Assembly (NCBI GenBank): GCA_023443765.1
Contig: JAEZTA010000043.1
Location: 1-43,957 of the forward strand
Length of the DNA: 43,957 bases
Direction: 5' to 3'
DNA from: Bacteroidota bacterium
GTDB taxonomy: Bacteria > Bacteroidota > Bacteroidia > Bacteroidales > Rikenellaceae
Below the pieces are notes generated by a model. That model did not search any database. It was not told the origin of the DNA and saw only the letters and a program-made list of their open reading frames with translations. Made by a program: the position numbers and the translations under genes. Of this stretch, positions 1 to 7,425 are shown one piece after another; within the stretch, counting starts at the first letter, position 1; each line of letters starts with the position of its first letter.

Positions 1-77
1 GCCAGCCCCATCATCGCGGCCTCGCGCAGCGAACAGCCATGTGAACATTCGGTATCTCTCGTACTGTAAAATTTCAT
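1..77 (-). CDS. thrC: Threonine synthase, N-terminal fragment (cut by window edge)
   Basis: The leftward reading frame starts at an ATG at 77 and stays open for 25 codons to the window edge. It begins MKFYSTRD and continues with SLREAAMMGL, which resembles the N-terminus of threonine synthase (short tyrosine-containing start, then the helix before the PLP-binding fold). Threonine synthase converts O-phosphohomoserine to threonine in the cytoplasm. The start lies 15 nt downstream of the thrB stop, so the two genes should be cotranscribed. No catalytic residue is inside the window, so the call rests on the short N-terminus plus the neighbouring homoserine kinase. Confidence 0.75.
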   Translation of the reverse strand, partial: MKFYSTRDTECSHGCSLREAAMMGL

Positions 78-92
78 CGTCCTTCGTTTTTG

Positions 93-1019
93 TTATACGA
101 TAACCCGCGCCCCGGCATTCGACACCCGGCCCGCATAGATATTACAACCAATTCCCAATTCGTCGAAGTGCCGCTTCATCTCCTCGGAAATCCGCACGGC
201 AACCTCGTAATTGGAAGCCAGGGCGAAAACCGAAGGTCCCGACCCGGCGATGTTCATGGCCAATGCGCCTCCGGCCAGCACGCGCTCTTTCAGCGCGTCG
301 TAACCGGGAATGAAGCCCTTGCGGTAAGGCTCGGCCACGACATCGTGCATCGAACGGCCAATCAGCGCCACATCCCGCAGCGCAAATCCGGCGACCAGTC
401 CGCCGACATTGCCCCACTGCGTAATGGCGCTCGACAGCGGAATCTGCCTGGGCAGGACCTCGCGTGCATCCTTCGTGCTGACCACGATGCCGGGATGCGC
501 CACGGCATAAAAGAAGTTGTCGGGTACGGGCAGTCTCACGATGTCGAAAGGCTCGTAACCGCGAACCAGCACCACGCCGCCCAGCAGGGCCGGACCGACA
601 TTGTCGGCATGGGGCGTACCGCCGTTCAGCGCCTCGCCCATCATGGCGAACTCGACCAGCTGCTTACCCGAGAACGGACGGCCCAGCAGTTCGTTGATGC
701 CATAGACAGCCGCTGCCGACGAAGCAGCGCTCGATCCGATGCCGCTGCCGGGAGCGATTTTTTCGAGCAGTTCTATTTCGACCCGCACGGGACGGCCGTA
801 TGCTTCGAGCATGGCCCGCACGGCAGGCGTAATGACATTGCTTTCAATATCCCCGGGAAGCTCTACCCCGCTGCTGTTGCGGATTTCAAATCCTTCGGCA
901 TTCACCTCGACACCTACTTCCAGCACATCGCCCACGCCGTCGAGCGTCAGGCCCATCACATCGAAACCGCATCCCAGATTTGCAACCGTTCCCGGCGCGA
1001 AAACCTTAATATATTTCAT
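93..1019 (-). CDS. thrB: Homoserine kinase
   Basis: 308 aa GHMP-family kinase that phosphorylates homoserine to O-phosphohomoserine, the penultimate step of threonine synthesis. The N-terminus FAPGTVANLGCGFD is the typical ThrB start. The ATP-binding GHMP loop is visible as APGSGIGSSAASSAAA around residues 89-104, and the C-terminal GHMP motif appears as NIAGSGPSVFAL. Length is normal for the family. It is followed after 15 nt by thrC and preceded by about 250 nt of untranslated leader carrying an upstream threonine-rich peptide, so expression is probably controlled by threonyl-tRNA charging. Aspartokinase/homoserine dehydrogenase is not in the window. Confidence 0.96.
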   Translation of the reverse strand: MKYIKVFAPGTVANLGCGFDVMGLTLDGVGDVLEVGVEVNAEGFEIRNSSGVELPGDIESNVITPAVRAMLEAYGRPVRVEIELLEKIAPGSGIGSSAASSAAAVYGINELLGRPFSGKQLVEFAMMGEALNGGTPHADNVGPALLGGVVLVRGYEPFDIVRLPVPDNFFYAVAHPGIVVSTKDAREVLPRQIPLSSAITQWGNVGGLVAGFALRDVALIGRSMHDVVAEPYRKGFIPGYDALKERVLAGGALAMNIAGSGPSVFALASNYEVAVRISEEMKRHFDELGIGCNIYAGRVSNAGARVIV

Positions 1020-1270
1020 AACAGAAAATTCATTAAATATTGACCGTCATCACCTGTCGCCCGGCCGTATACGCAGCGTACCGCCGCATGTATAAACCTG
1101 ACCCATACCCTTCCCTCAGGAAAGAACCCCGTGCTGCCGCGCAGCAAAACCAGCGTCCCCGAAGGCCGACAGGCAACTTTTGTCGATTAAATTAGTTTGA
1201 TTGCAACCTTTTCTTCCGCTCCCGGCAGCCTTGGCCGGAATGTGCATACGTATATGCGGACGGATATTGA
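1020..1270 (-). other. thr operon leader RNA between leader peptide and thrB
   Basis: About 250 nt with no convincing gene, lying between the Thr-rich leader peptide stop and the thrB ATG. Read leftward it can form several hairpins: CCGGC/GCCGG near 1222-1240, and TGCTGC/GCAGCA near 1131-1146. The segment CACGGGG (1133-1127) is complementary to CCCCGTG at the end of the leader-peptide coding region (1289-1283). I found no strong GC stem followed by a long T-run, so the terminator of this presumed attenuator is not resolved. It may be non-canonical, Rho-dependent, or act through a long-range structure. Confidence 0.5.
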
Positions 1271-1387
1271 CTACTGAACCCCCACGGGGGTCGTGGTAGT
1301 CGTTGTGGTAGTTGTAGTGGTCGTGAAGATACCGGTATAAACACAACCGACGGGATTGCCGATAAATCCGCAACCTCGCCCTGTCAT
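1271..1387 (-). CDS. thrL: Threonine-rich leader peptide (thr attenuator)
   Basis: 38-codon reading frame starting at the ATG at 1387 and ending with TAG at 1273-1271. Codons 22-33 (1324-1289) are twelve consecutive threonine codons using a mix of ACG, ACC, ACT and ACA, so the run is selected at the amino-acid level and is not a simple DNA repeat. Further Thr residues lie at positions 2 and 18. A perfect Bacteroidetes-type promoter ends about 30 nt upstream, and the frame lies directly upstream of thrB-thrC. This is the arrangement of the enterobacterial thrL attenuators, where low charged tRNA-Thr stalls the ribosome. An in-frame upstream ATG exists but lies closer to or within the promoter. 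Confidence 0.85.
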   Translation of the reverse strand: MTGRGCGFIGNPVGCVYTGIFTTTTTTTTTTTTPVGVQ

Positions 1388-1417
1388 CGTTATATGCCGT
1401 TTAATAACCATCATCGG

Positions 1418-1449
1418 CAAATGTAAAACAAATATTTTAATAATCCAAA
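1418..1449 (-). promoter_or_regulatory. Promoter of the thr leader-thrBC operon
   Basis: On the minus strand TTTG (1449-1446) is followed after exactly 20 nt by TACATTTG (1425-1418), a full match to the Bacteroidetes -33/-7 consensus TTTG-N19-21-TAnnTTTG. Transcription should start near 1412, about 25 nt before the leader-peptide ATG. Confidence 0.8.
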
Positions 1450-1726
1450 TCATTGTAACAATTTGTAAGCGGCCCGCCACACGGACGGCCTTTTATATAT
1501 ATAGGAGTAATACAAAATGGCCGAAAATGGCGTTTCGCAAATAAAAATGTAAGCCGTTCAAGACGCATCAACCGGACCCGACCGCAAAAAGCCCCGAAAA
1601 CCGCATGCAGGGGCCAAAAATACGGTTTCAGATTGTAAGCAAATACGGATCATCGCAGACAGTTACAAACCTCAGCAAACAATATGCTTCCGGACTGTTA
1701 CAATATTAAATTTTTTTAGGAAATTA
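1450..1726. other. Divergent intergenic region between thr and ilv promoters
   Basis: About 280 bp between the two outward-facing promoters. It is more AT-rich than the flanking genes and contains a TATATATATAGGAG stretch near 1495-1506. I see no gene, tRNA or strong hairpin here. An 11-codon frame at 1517 follows an AGGAG, but nothing else supports it. Confidence 0.5.
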
Positions 1727-1758
1727 TTTGTTCAAATAATTTAATATCCATATATTTG
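1727..1758 (+). promoter_or_regulatory. Promoter of the ilv operon
   Basis: TTTG at 1727-1730, 20 nt, then TATATTTG at 1751-1758: a complete match to the Bacteroidetes housekeeping promoter. Predicted start is near 1764, about 80 nt before the ilv leader-peptide ATG. Confidence 0.8.
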
Positions 1759-1846
1759 CCATTGTTAAACACTTAGATGGGTTGTGCCCCGGCAAATTGC
1801 ACCCGGCCTGCGCTGTCTTTGAAACAGAAAAACAAGAAAACCGGCT

Positions 1847-1912
1847 ATGAACGCCCTGAATCATTCGAATATTATCGTCATTACCCTGCTGCTCGTCGTC
1901 CTTAGAAGATAA
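1847..1912 (+). CDS. ilvL: Branched-chain leader peptide (ilv attenuator)
   Basis: 21-codon peptide, ATG at 1847 and TAA at 1910-1912. Residues 9-19 read IIVITLLLVVL, so ten of eleven codons are Ile, Val or Leu, the end products of the downstream ilvDBNC genes (Leu via the shared 2-ketoisovalerate). It is followed immediately by an antiterminator/terminator pair. A ribosome finishing at the stop codon would cover most of the antiterminator half-site at 1915-1923, whereas one stalled on the Ile/Val/Leu codons would leave it free. It is too short for routine gene calling. Confidence 0.9.
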   Translation: MNALNHSNIIVITLLLVVLRR

Positions 1913-1914
1913 CG

Positions 1915-1983
1915 GGAGAAAGGTGGCGTGTATATTTGATCGACAAAATAAAGCCTTTCTCCTAACCGGGGGAAAGGTTTTTT
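1915..1983 (+). terminator. ilv attenuator: antiterminator and terminator stems
   Basis: GGAGAAAGG (1915-1923) pairs perfectly over 9 bp with CCTTTCTCC (1954-1962), forming an antiterminator. The same CCTTTCTCC can instead pair with the G-rich segment 1969-1977 (ending GAAAGG), with one T-G wobble, and is followed by six T residues (1978-1983), forming an intrinsic terminator. The two structures share one strand and exclude each other. The terminator lies about 50 nt before the ilvD ATG. Confidence 0.88.
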
Positions 1984-2030
1984 GGTTACAGGGCCGCAGT
2001 CCGGCGGGAGACTGAAACGAAAACGAAAAG

Positions 2031-3857
2031 ATGAAACACACACTCAGAAGCGCCGTCACGACGACGGGCCGCCGGATGGCGGGAGCCAGGAGCCTCTGGC
2101 GCGCCAACGGCATGCGTGAAGAACAATTCGGCCGGCCGGTCATCGGCATCGCCAATTCGTTCACCCAGCTCGTACCGGGGCATGTGCACCTGCACGAGAT
2201 CGGACAATACGTCAAACAGCGCATCGAAGCCCTCGGGTGCTTCGCCGCGGAGTTCAATACCATCGCCATCGACGACGGCATCGCCATGGGCCACGACGGC
2301 ATGCTCTACTCGCTGCCTTCGCGCGAGATCATCGCCGACAGCGTCGAATACATGGCCAACGCCCACAAGGTCGACGCGCTGGTCTGCATCTCCAACTGCG
2401 ACAAAATCACCCCCGGCATGCTGATGGCCGCCATGCGGCTCAACATTCCGACGGTCTTCGTCTCGGGCGGACCGATGGAGGCCGGGAAATTCGGCGACCG
2501 CAGCGTCGACCTGATCGACGCCATGGTGATGGGCGCCGACGACACGTGCAGCGACGAGGACATCGCGCGCATCGAACGCTGCGCCTGCCCCGGCTGTGGC
2601 TCGTGCTCGGGCATGTTCACCGCCAACTCGATGAACTGCCTGACCGAAGCGCTGGGTCTTTCACTGCCGGGCAACGGTACGATCGTCGCCACGCACGCCA
2701 ACCGCCGCCGCCTGTTCGAGGATGCCGCAGCACTCATCGTCCGCAACGCCGAACGTTACTACTTCGAGGGCGACGACTCGGTGCTCCCGCGCTCGATCGC
2801 CACGAAGACCGCTTTCAACAACGCCATGTCGCTCGACATCGCCATGGGCGGCTCGACCAACACGGTCCTGCACCTGCTGGCCGTGGCTCACGAAGCAGAG
2901 GTGGATTTCACGATGCAGGACATCGACCGCCTTTCGCGCCGGGTTCCCGTACTCTGCAAAGTTGCGCCCAACTCGCACTACCATATCCAGGATGTCAACC
3001 GCGCCGGAGGCATCTTCGCCATCCTGGGCGAACTCGACCGCGCCGGACTGCTCGACACGTCCGTTCCGCGCGTTGACGGACACACGCTGGGCGAGGCGAT
3101 CGCCGACAGCGACATCCTCAGCCCCACGGCTACCGACGCTGCCCGGCGCCGTGCGCTGAGCGCCCCGGCAGGCCATTACAGCCGCGAACTCGGCGCCCAG
3201 CACTCCTATTACGAAGAACCTGACACCGACCGTGCCACGGGCTGCATCCGCAATGCGGAGCACGCCTATTTCCGCGACGGGGGACTGGCCGTACTGACGG
3301 GCAACATCGCCCGCTCGGGCTGCGTCGTCAAAACCGCCGGCGTCGACGAAAAACTGTTCGTCTTCCGCGGCCCGGCACGGGTCTACGAATCGCAGGAGCA
3401 GGCCATGAACGGCATCCTCGCCGACGAAGTGCAGGCGGGCGAAGTGGTCGTCATCCGCTACGAAGGTCCCAAAGGCGGGCCGGGCATGCAGGAGATGCTC
3501 TACCCCACGTCGTACCTCAAATCGAAACACCTCGACAAAGCCTGCGCACTGATCACCGACGGGCGTTTCTCGGGCGGCACCTCGGGCCTTTCGATCGGCC
3601 ACGTCTCGCCGGAGGCCGCCTCGGGCGGGGAGATCGCCATCATACATACGGGCGATGAGATCGAGATCGACATCCCGGCCCGCTCGATCCGCCTCGTGGT
3701 GGACGACGCCGAGATCGCCGCCCGCATCGCCGTGCAGAAACAGTTCCGCCCCGCAAACCGCGACCGCCACGTTCCGACCTCGCTGCGCGCCTATGCACGG
3801 CTCGTAAGCTCGGCCGACAAGGGCGCAGTCCGCATCATCGACGAAGACGAAGAATAA
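2031..3857 (+). CDS. ilvD: Dihydroxy-acid dehydratase
   Basis: 608 aa. It dehydrates 2,3-dihydroxy-isovalerate and 2,3-dihydroxy-3-methylvalerate to the 2-keto acids of the valine and isoleucine pathways. The iron-sulfur cluster cysteines are visible in SNCDKITPGM (near residue 123) and in the cluster CACPGCGSCSGMFTANSMNC (near residues 184-203). The C-terminal GRFSGGTSGLSIGH motif is present. Length is normal for the IlvD/Edd family. The ATG is the first in frame after the attenuator. ilvB follows after 13 nt, so this is the first structural gene of the ilv operon. The protein ends in an acidic DEDEE tail. Confidence 0.97.
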   Translation: MKHTLRSAVTTTGRRMAGARSLWRANGMREEQFGRPVIGIANSFTQLVPGHVHLHEIGQYVKQRIEALGCFAAEFNTIAIDDGIAMGHDGMLYSLPSREIIADSVEYMANAHKVDALVCISNCDKITPGMLMAAMRLNIPTVFVSGGPMEAGKFGDRSVDLIDAMVMGADDTCSDEDIARIERCACPGCGSCSGMFTANSMNCLTEALGLSLPGNGTIVATHANRRRLFEDAAALIVRNAERYYFEGDDSVLPRSIATKTAFNNAMSLDIAMGGSTNTVLHLLAVAHEAEVDFTMQDIDRLSRRVPVLCKVAPNSHYHIQDVNRAGGIFAILGELDRAGLLDTSVPRVDGHTLGEAIADSDILSPTATDAARRRALSAPAGHYSRELGAQHSYYEEPDTDRATGCIRNAEHAYFRDGGLAVLTGNIARSGCVVKTAGVDEKLFVFRGPARVYESQEQAMNGILADEVQAGEVVVIRYEGPKGGPGMQEMLYPTSYLKSKHLDKACALITDGRFSGGTSGLSIGHVSPEAASGGEIAIIHTGDEIEIDIPARSIRLVVDDAEIAARIAVQKQFRPANRDRHVPTSLRAYARLVSSADKGAVRIIDEDEE

Positions 3858-3870
3858 AACCGCATCGACT

Positions 3871-5607
3871 ATGAACACTCCCCAATCCTCCCGCCCCGAA
3901 GACCGACGCACGGCCTCCGACCCCGTGATCACAGGATCGAAGGCCCTGATCGAATCCTTTCTGCACGAAGGCGTAGACATCCTCTTCGGCTACCCCGGAG
4001 GCGCGATCATCCCCGTTTACGACGCGCTTTACGACTACCGCGACCAGTTGCGGCACATCCTCGTCCGCCACGAGCAGGGCGCCGTCCACGCCGCACAGGG
4101 CTACGCCCGTGTCAGCGGCCGCGTCGGAGTTTGCATGGTCACCTCCGGCCCCGGCGCCACGAACACCGTGACGGGGCTCGCCGACGCGCTGATGGACTCC
4201 ACGCCGCTGGTGCTCATCACCGGGCAGGTCGGCTCGTCGCTGCTGGGCACCGACGCCTTTCAGGAGACCAACTTCGTCGGCATCACGCAGGCCGTCACCA
4301 AATGGAACTGCCAGGTCAAACGCACCGAGGACATTCCGGCGGCCATCGCCAAAGCCTTCTACATCGCCCGTTCGGGTCGTCCGGGCCCCGTCGTGGTCGA
4401 CATCACGAAAGACGCGCAGTGCGGAACGGCTCCCTTCCACTACGAAAAAATCACTTCGATACGCAGCTACCTTCCCTCGCCCGAACCCGACGCGGAACGC
4501 ATCGCCGAAGCCGTACGGCTGATCGACGAAGCCCGCCGCCCGATGGTGATGGTGGGTCAGGGAGTCATCCTGGGCAATGCCGAGGCCGAACTGCGGGCCT
4601 TCCTCGACAAGAGCGGCATGCCCGCCGCCTCGACCCTGCTGGGCCTCTCGGCCCTGCCGAGCGACCTGCCGCAGAACGTGGGCATGCTGGGCATGCACGG
4701 CAACTACGGTCCCAACATCAAGAACCAGGAGTGCGACCTGCTGATCGCCGTGGGCATGCGTTTCGACGACCGCGTGACGGGGAGCCCCGCCCATTTCGGC
4801 GCCAATGCCAAGGTCATCCACCTCGAAATCGACCCTGCGGAGATCGACAAGATCATCCATGCCAACGTTCCCGTCGTGGGCGACGTGAAACGGTCGCTGC
4901 CGCTCATCACCGAACGTATCCGCAGGCGCGACCACAGCGAATGGATCGCCGGGTTCCGGACCTGCGACAAGATCGAATACGAGGCGGTAATCCGCAAGGC
5001 GGTGCACCCCGCCGAAGGACGTATCCGCATGGGCGAGGCGGTCGACGCCGTCGCCCGGGCCTACGACAACGACGCGGTGCTGGTCACCGACGTGGGCCAG
5101 CAGCAGATGAACGCCGCCCGTTATTTCGGATTCCGCCGCACGCGCAGCGTCGTCACCTCGGGCGGCCTCGGAACGATGGGCTTCGGGCTTCCGGCGGCCA
5201 TCGGCGCCAAGCTGGGCGCCCCCGACCGCGAGGTGGTGCTCTTCGTCGGCGACGGCGGCCTGCAAATGACCATCCAGGAGCTGGGCACGATCTTCCAGTC
5301 GCACGTCCCCGTGAAAATCGTCCTGCTGAACAACTCGTTCCTCGGCATGGTGCGGCAGTGGCAGGAGTTGTTCTACGACCGCCGCTACTCCTTCACCGAG
5401 ATGGTCAACCCCGATTTCGGGCTGATCGCCCGCGGCAACGGCCTCAGCTACCGCTGCGTCGAACAGCGCGAGGAGCTCGGCGAAGCAATCGCCGCGATGA
5501 AAGCCTCCGAAGGCGCTTTCCTGCTGGAAGTGCGCGTTGAAGGCGAAGAAAACATTTTCCCGATGGTCCCGGCTGGTGCTCCCGTATCGGAAATCCGGTT
5601 CGAATAA
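3871..5607 (+). CDS. ilvB: Acetolactate synthase, large (catalytic) subunit
   Basis: 578 aa thiamine-diphosphate enzyme that condenses pyruvate with pyruvate or 2-ketobutyrate in the first common branched-chain step. The catalytic Glu68 lies in RHEQGAVHAAQGYAR near the N-terminus, after GYPGGAIIPVYDAL. The FAD/central domain follows, and the ThDP-binding motif GDGGLQMTIQELGT with downstream NNSFLGMVRQWQ is near the C-terminus. It lies 13 nt after ilvD, and the small regulatory subunit starts 13 nt downstream. The first 15-20 residues form a polar extension before the family start VITGSKALIESF. Confidence 0.97.
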   Translation: MNTPQSSRPEDRRTASDPVITGSKALIESFLHEGVDILFGYPGGAIIPVYDALYDYRDQLRHILVRHEQGAVHAAQGYARVSGRVGVCMVTSGPGATNTVTGLADALMDSTPLVLITGQVGSSLLGTDAFQETNFVGITQAVTKWNCQVKRTEDIPAAIAKAFYIARSGRPGPVVVDITKDAQCGTAPFHYEKITSIRSYLPSPEPDAERIAEAVRLIDEARRPMVMVGQGVILGNAEAELRAFLDKSGMPAASTLLGLSALPSDLPQNVGMLGMHGNYGPNIKNQECDLLIAVGMRFDDRVTGSPAHFGANAKVIHLEIDPAEIDKIIHANVPVVGDVKRSLPLITERIRRRDHSEWIAGFRTCDKIEYEAVIRKAVHPAEGRIRMGEAVDAVARAYDNDAVLVTDVGQQQMNAARYFGFRRTRSVVTSGGLGTMGFGLPAAIGAKLGAPDREVVLFVGDGGLQMTIQELGTIFQSHVPVKIVLLNNSFLGMVRQWQELFYDRRYSFTEMVNPDFGLIARGNGLSYRCVEQREELGEAIAAMKASEGAFLLEVRVEGEENIFPMVPAGAPVSEIRFE

Positions 5608-5620
5608 AACGCAGAAACGT

Positions 5621-6145
5621 ATGGAACAAGAATACATCATCACCGTATTTTCGGAGAACAAAGTAGGTCTGCTGAGCCAGATCACCACCGTCTTCACCTG
5701 CCGCGACGTAAACATCGAGAGCCTCACGACCTCGGAATCGGCGCTTCAGGGCATCCACAAATTCACCATTGTGGTCCGCACCACGCCCGACCAGGTCGAT
5801 AAACTCGTGCGGCAGGTCGAGAAGAAGATCGACGTGCTGAAAACCTTCGTCTACACGCCCGACGAGGTCGTGCAGCAGGAAATCGCCCTCTACAAGGTGA
5901 CCCGCAGCCGGAATGTCGAACAACTGGTACGTAAGCACAACGTCCGCATTCTGGAGATCGACGAGGACTACATCGTCGTCGAAAAGACCGGCCACAAGGC
6001 CGACACGCAGGCGCTGTTCAAGCTGCTGCAACCCCACGGCGTACAGCAATTCGTGCGCAGCGGCACGGTGGCCATCATCAAATCGCGACGCGAACTGCTC
6101 AACGAATACCTCGAAGAAATCGACCGGTTAAGAACCGGCGTTTAG
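5621..6145 (+). CDS. ilvN: Acetolactate synthase, small (regulatory) subunit
   Basis: 174 aa with an N-terminal ACT domain (YIITVFSENKVGLLSQITTVF, residues about 4-24) followed by the C-terminal domain typical of the IlvH/IlvN small subunit. It binds valine, gives feedback inhibition and activates the large subunit. The ATG at 5621 was chosen because it gives the usual MEQEYIITVFSENKVG start. A longer in-frame opening to 5537 would lie inside ilvB. The gap to ilvB is 13 nt. Confidence 0.95.
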   Translation: MEQEYIITVFSENKVGLLSQITTVFTCRDVNIESLTTSESALQGIHKFTIVVRTTPDQVDKLVRQVEKKIDVLKTFVYTPDEVVQQEIALYKVTRSRNVEQLVRKHNVRILEIDEDYIVVEKTGHKADTQALFKLLQPHGVQQFVRSGTVAIIKSRRELLNEYLEEIDRLRTGV

Positions 6146-6212
6146 AAAGCGCACGCAAAAACCAGAAACTAATTTTCAGAACATATAACAAACTTAAAAT
6201 CACAAAAAAACT

Positions 6213-7259
6213 ATGGCACAGATCAATTTCGGCGGCGTCGAAGAAAACGTCGTAACCCGCGAGGAGTTCCCCCTGAAAAAAGCGCTCGAAGTCCTCAGGG
6301 ACGAAACCATCGCCATCATCGGCTACGGCGTGCAGGGCCCCGGACAGTCGCTCAACCTGCGTGACAACGGATTCAATGTCATCGTAGGCCAGCGCGAAGG
6401 CTCGAAGAGCTGGGACAAGGCCGTAGCCGACGGCTGGGTTCCGGGCGAAACGCTCTTCGGCATCGAAGAGGCTGCCGAGCGCGGCACGATCATCCAGTAC
6501 CTGCTTTCCGACGCGGGACAGATCGCCGTATGGCCGACCATCAAGAAACACCTCACGCCGGGTAAGGCGCTCTACTTCTCCCACGGCTTCGGCATCACCT
6601 ACAAGGAGCGTACGGGCATCGTGCCCCCGGCCGATGTCGACGTGATCCTGATCGCCCCGAAGGGCTCGGGAACCTCGCTGCGCCGCATGTTCCTCCAGGG
6701 CCGCGGACTCAACTCCAGCTATGCGGTATTCCAGGATGCGACGGGCCGCGCCTTCGAGCGCGTCGTGGCGCTGGGTATCGGCGTCGGCTCGGGCTACCTG
6801 TTCGAAACCGACTTCAAGCGCGAAGTCTACTCCGACCTGACGGGCGAGCGCGGAACGCTGATGGGCGCCATTCAGGGCATTTTCGCCGCTCAGTACGATA
6901 CGCTGCGCGCCAACGGCCACACCCCCTCGGAGGCCTTCAACGAGACGGTCGAGGAGCTGACCCAATCGCTCATGCCGCTGGTTGCCGAAAACGGCATGGA
7001 CTGGATGTATGCCAACTGCTCGACCACGGCCCAGCGCGGCGCACTCGACTGGTGGAAGAAGTTCCGCGACGCCACGAAACCCGTTTTCGAAGAGCTCTAT
7101 AAGGAGGTGGCCGCCGGCAACGAAGCCCAGCGTTCGATCGATCTGAACAGCAAACCCGACTATCGCGAGAAGCTCAACGAGGAGCTGCGCGACATGCGCG
7201 AAAGCGAGATGTGGCAGACCGGCGCCGTCGTACGCAAGTTAAGGCCCGAGAACAACTAA
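6213..7259 (+). CDS. ilvC: Ketol-acid reductoisomerase
   Basis: 348 aa NADPH-dependent enzyme that isomerises and reduces acetolactate and acetohydroxybutyrate, the second common step of Val/Ile synthesis. The Rossmann motif IAIIGYGVQGPGQSLNLRD is near residue 32, and the cofactor-specificity loop reads GQREGSKSWDKA. The C-terminal knotted domain shows GERGTLMGAIQGIFAAQYD and NCSTTAQRGALDWW. The sequence resembles the divergent Bacteroidetes branch more than the E. coli enzyme. It is the last gene of the ilv operon, 67 nt after ilvN. ilvE and ilvA are not in the window. Confidence 0.95.
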   Translation: MAQINFGGVEENVVTREEFPLKKALEVLRDETIAIIGYGVQGPGQSLNLRDNGFNVIVGQREGSKSWDKAVADGWVPGETLFGIEEAAERGTIIQYLLSDAGQIAVWPTIKKHLTPGKALYFSHGFGITYKERTGIVPPADVDVILIAPKGSGTSLRRMFLQGRGLNSSYAVFQDATGRAFERVVALGIGVGSGYLFETDFKREVYSDLTGERGTLMGAIQGIFAAQYDTLRANGHTPSEAFNETVEELTQSLMPLVAENGMDWMYANCSTTAQRGALDWWKKFRDATKPVFEELYKEVAAGNEAQRSIDLNSKPDYREKLNEELRDMRESEMWQTGAVVRKLRPENN

Positions 7260-7294
7260 TCGCATCTGCGGCCCGGCTATTTTTGATTCAAATT

Positions 7295-7326
7295 GTTGGC
7301 CGGACGGAATTTTATACGTAATTTTG
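7295..7326 (+). promoter_or_regulatory. Promoter upstream of the ROK kinase leader
   Basis: GTTG (7295-7298), 20 nt, then TAATTTTG (7319-7326). The -7 element matches TAnnTTTG completely and the -33 element matches 3 of 4. Predicted start is near 7332, giving about 94 nt of leader before the kinase ATG. Confidence 0.6.
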
Positions 7327-7328
7327 TA

Positions 7329-7395
7329 CCTGCAAATGAAGCAGGTCCCTGAACGGGAGACGAGTTGGGAAAGCAATTTGCCAACTCGTTTTTTT
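7329..7395 (+). ncRNA. Structured leader or small RNA ending in a terminator-like hairpin
   Basis: Three successive hairpins follow the predicted promoter: ACCTGC/GCAGGT (7328-7346), TCCC/GGGA (7346-7358), and a 9-bp stem ACGAGTTGG (7360-7368) with CCAACTCGT (7381-7389), immediately followed by seven T residues. The last has the form of an intrinsic terminator, yet it lies between the promoter and the kinase ATG at 7426. It could be an attenuator or riboswitch platform for the kinase, a free RNA of about 60 nt, or simply the distal terminator of the ilv operon. No known class was recognised. Confidence 0.5.
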
Positions 7396-7425
7396 GTACG
7401 AACTAACCCATAAAACCGCGATAAA

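Noticed and set aside
1289..1324. Trinucleotide-like repeat read as a microsatellite
   Set aside because: Every codon keeps Thr but third positions vary irregularly, and the frame has a promoter and a thr operon downstream, so a coding explanation fits better.
1517..1552. 11-codon frame after an AGGAG in the thr/ilv intergenic region
   Set aside because: Bacteroidetes rarely use Shine-Dalgarno sequences, there is no promoter nearby on that strand, and no composition bias suggests a regulatory peptide.
2661..3980. 439-codon leftward frame opposite ilvD
   Set aside because: No recognisable domain, overlaps the ilvD-ilvB junction, and ilvD is unambiguous.
5537..5620. N-terminal extension of the acetolactate synthase small subunit
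   Set aside because: It overlaps ilvB and lacks resemblance to the family; the ATG at 5621 gives the usual start.
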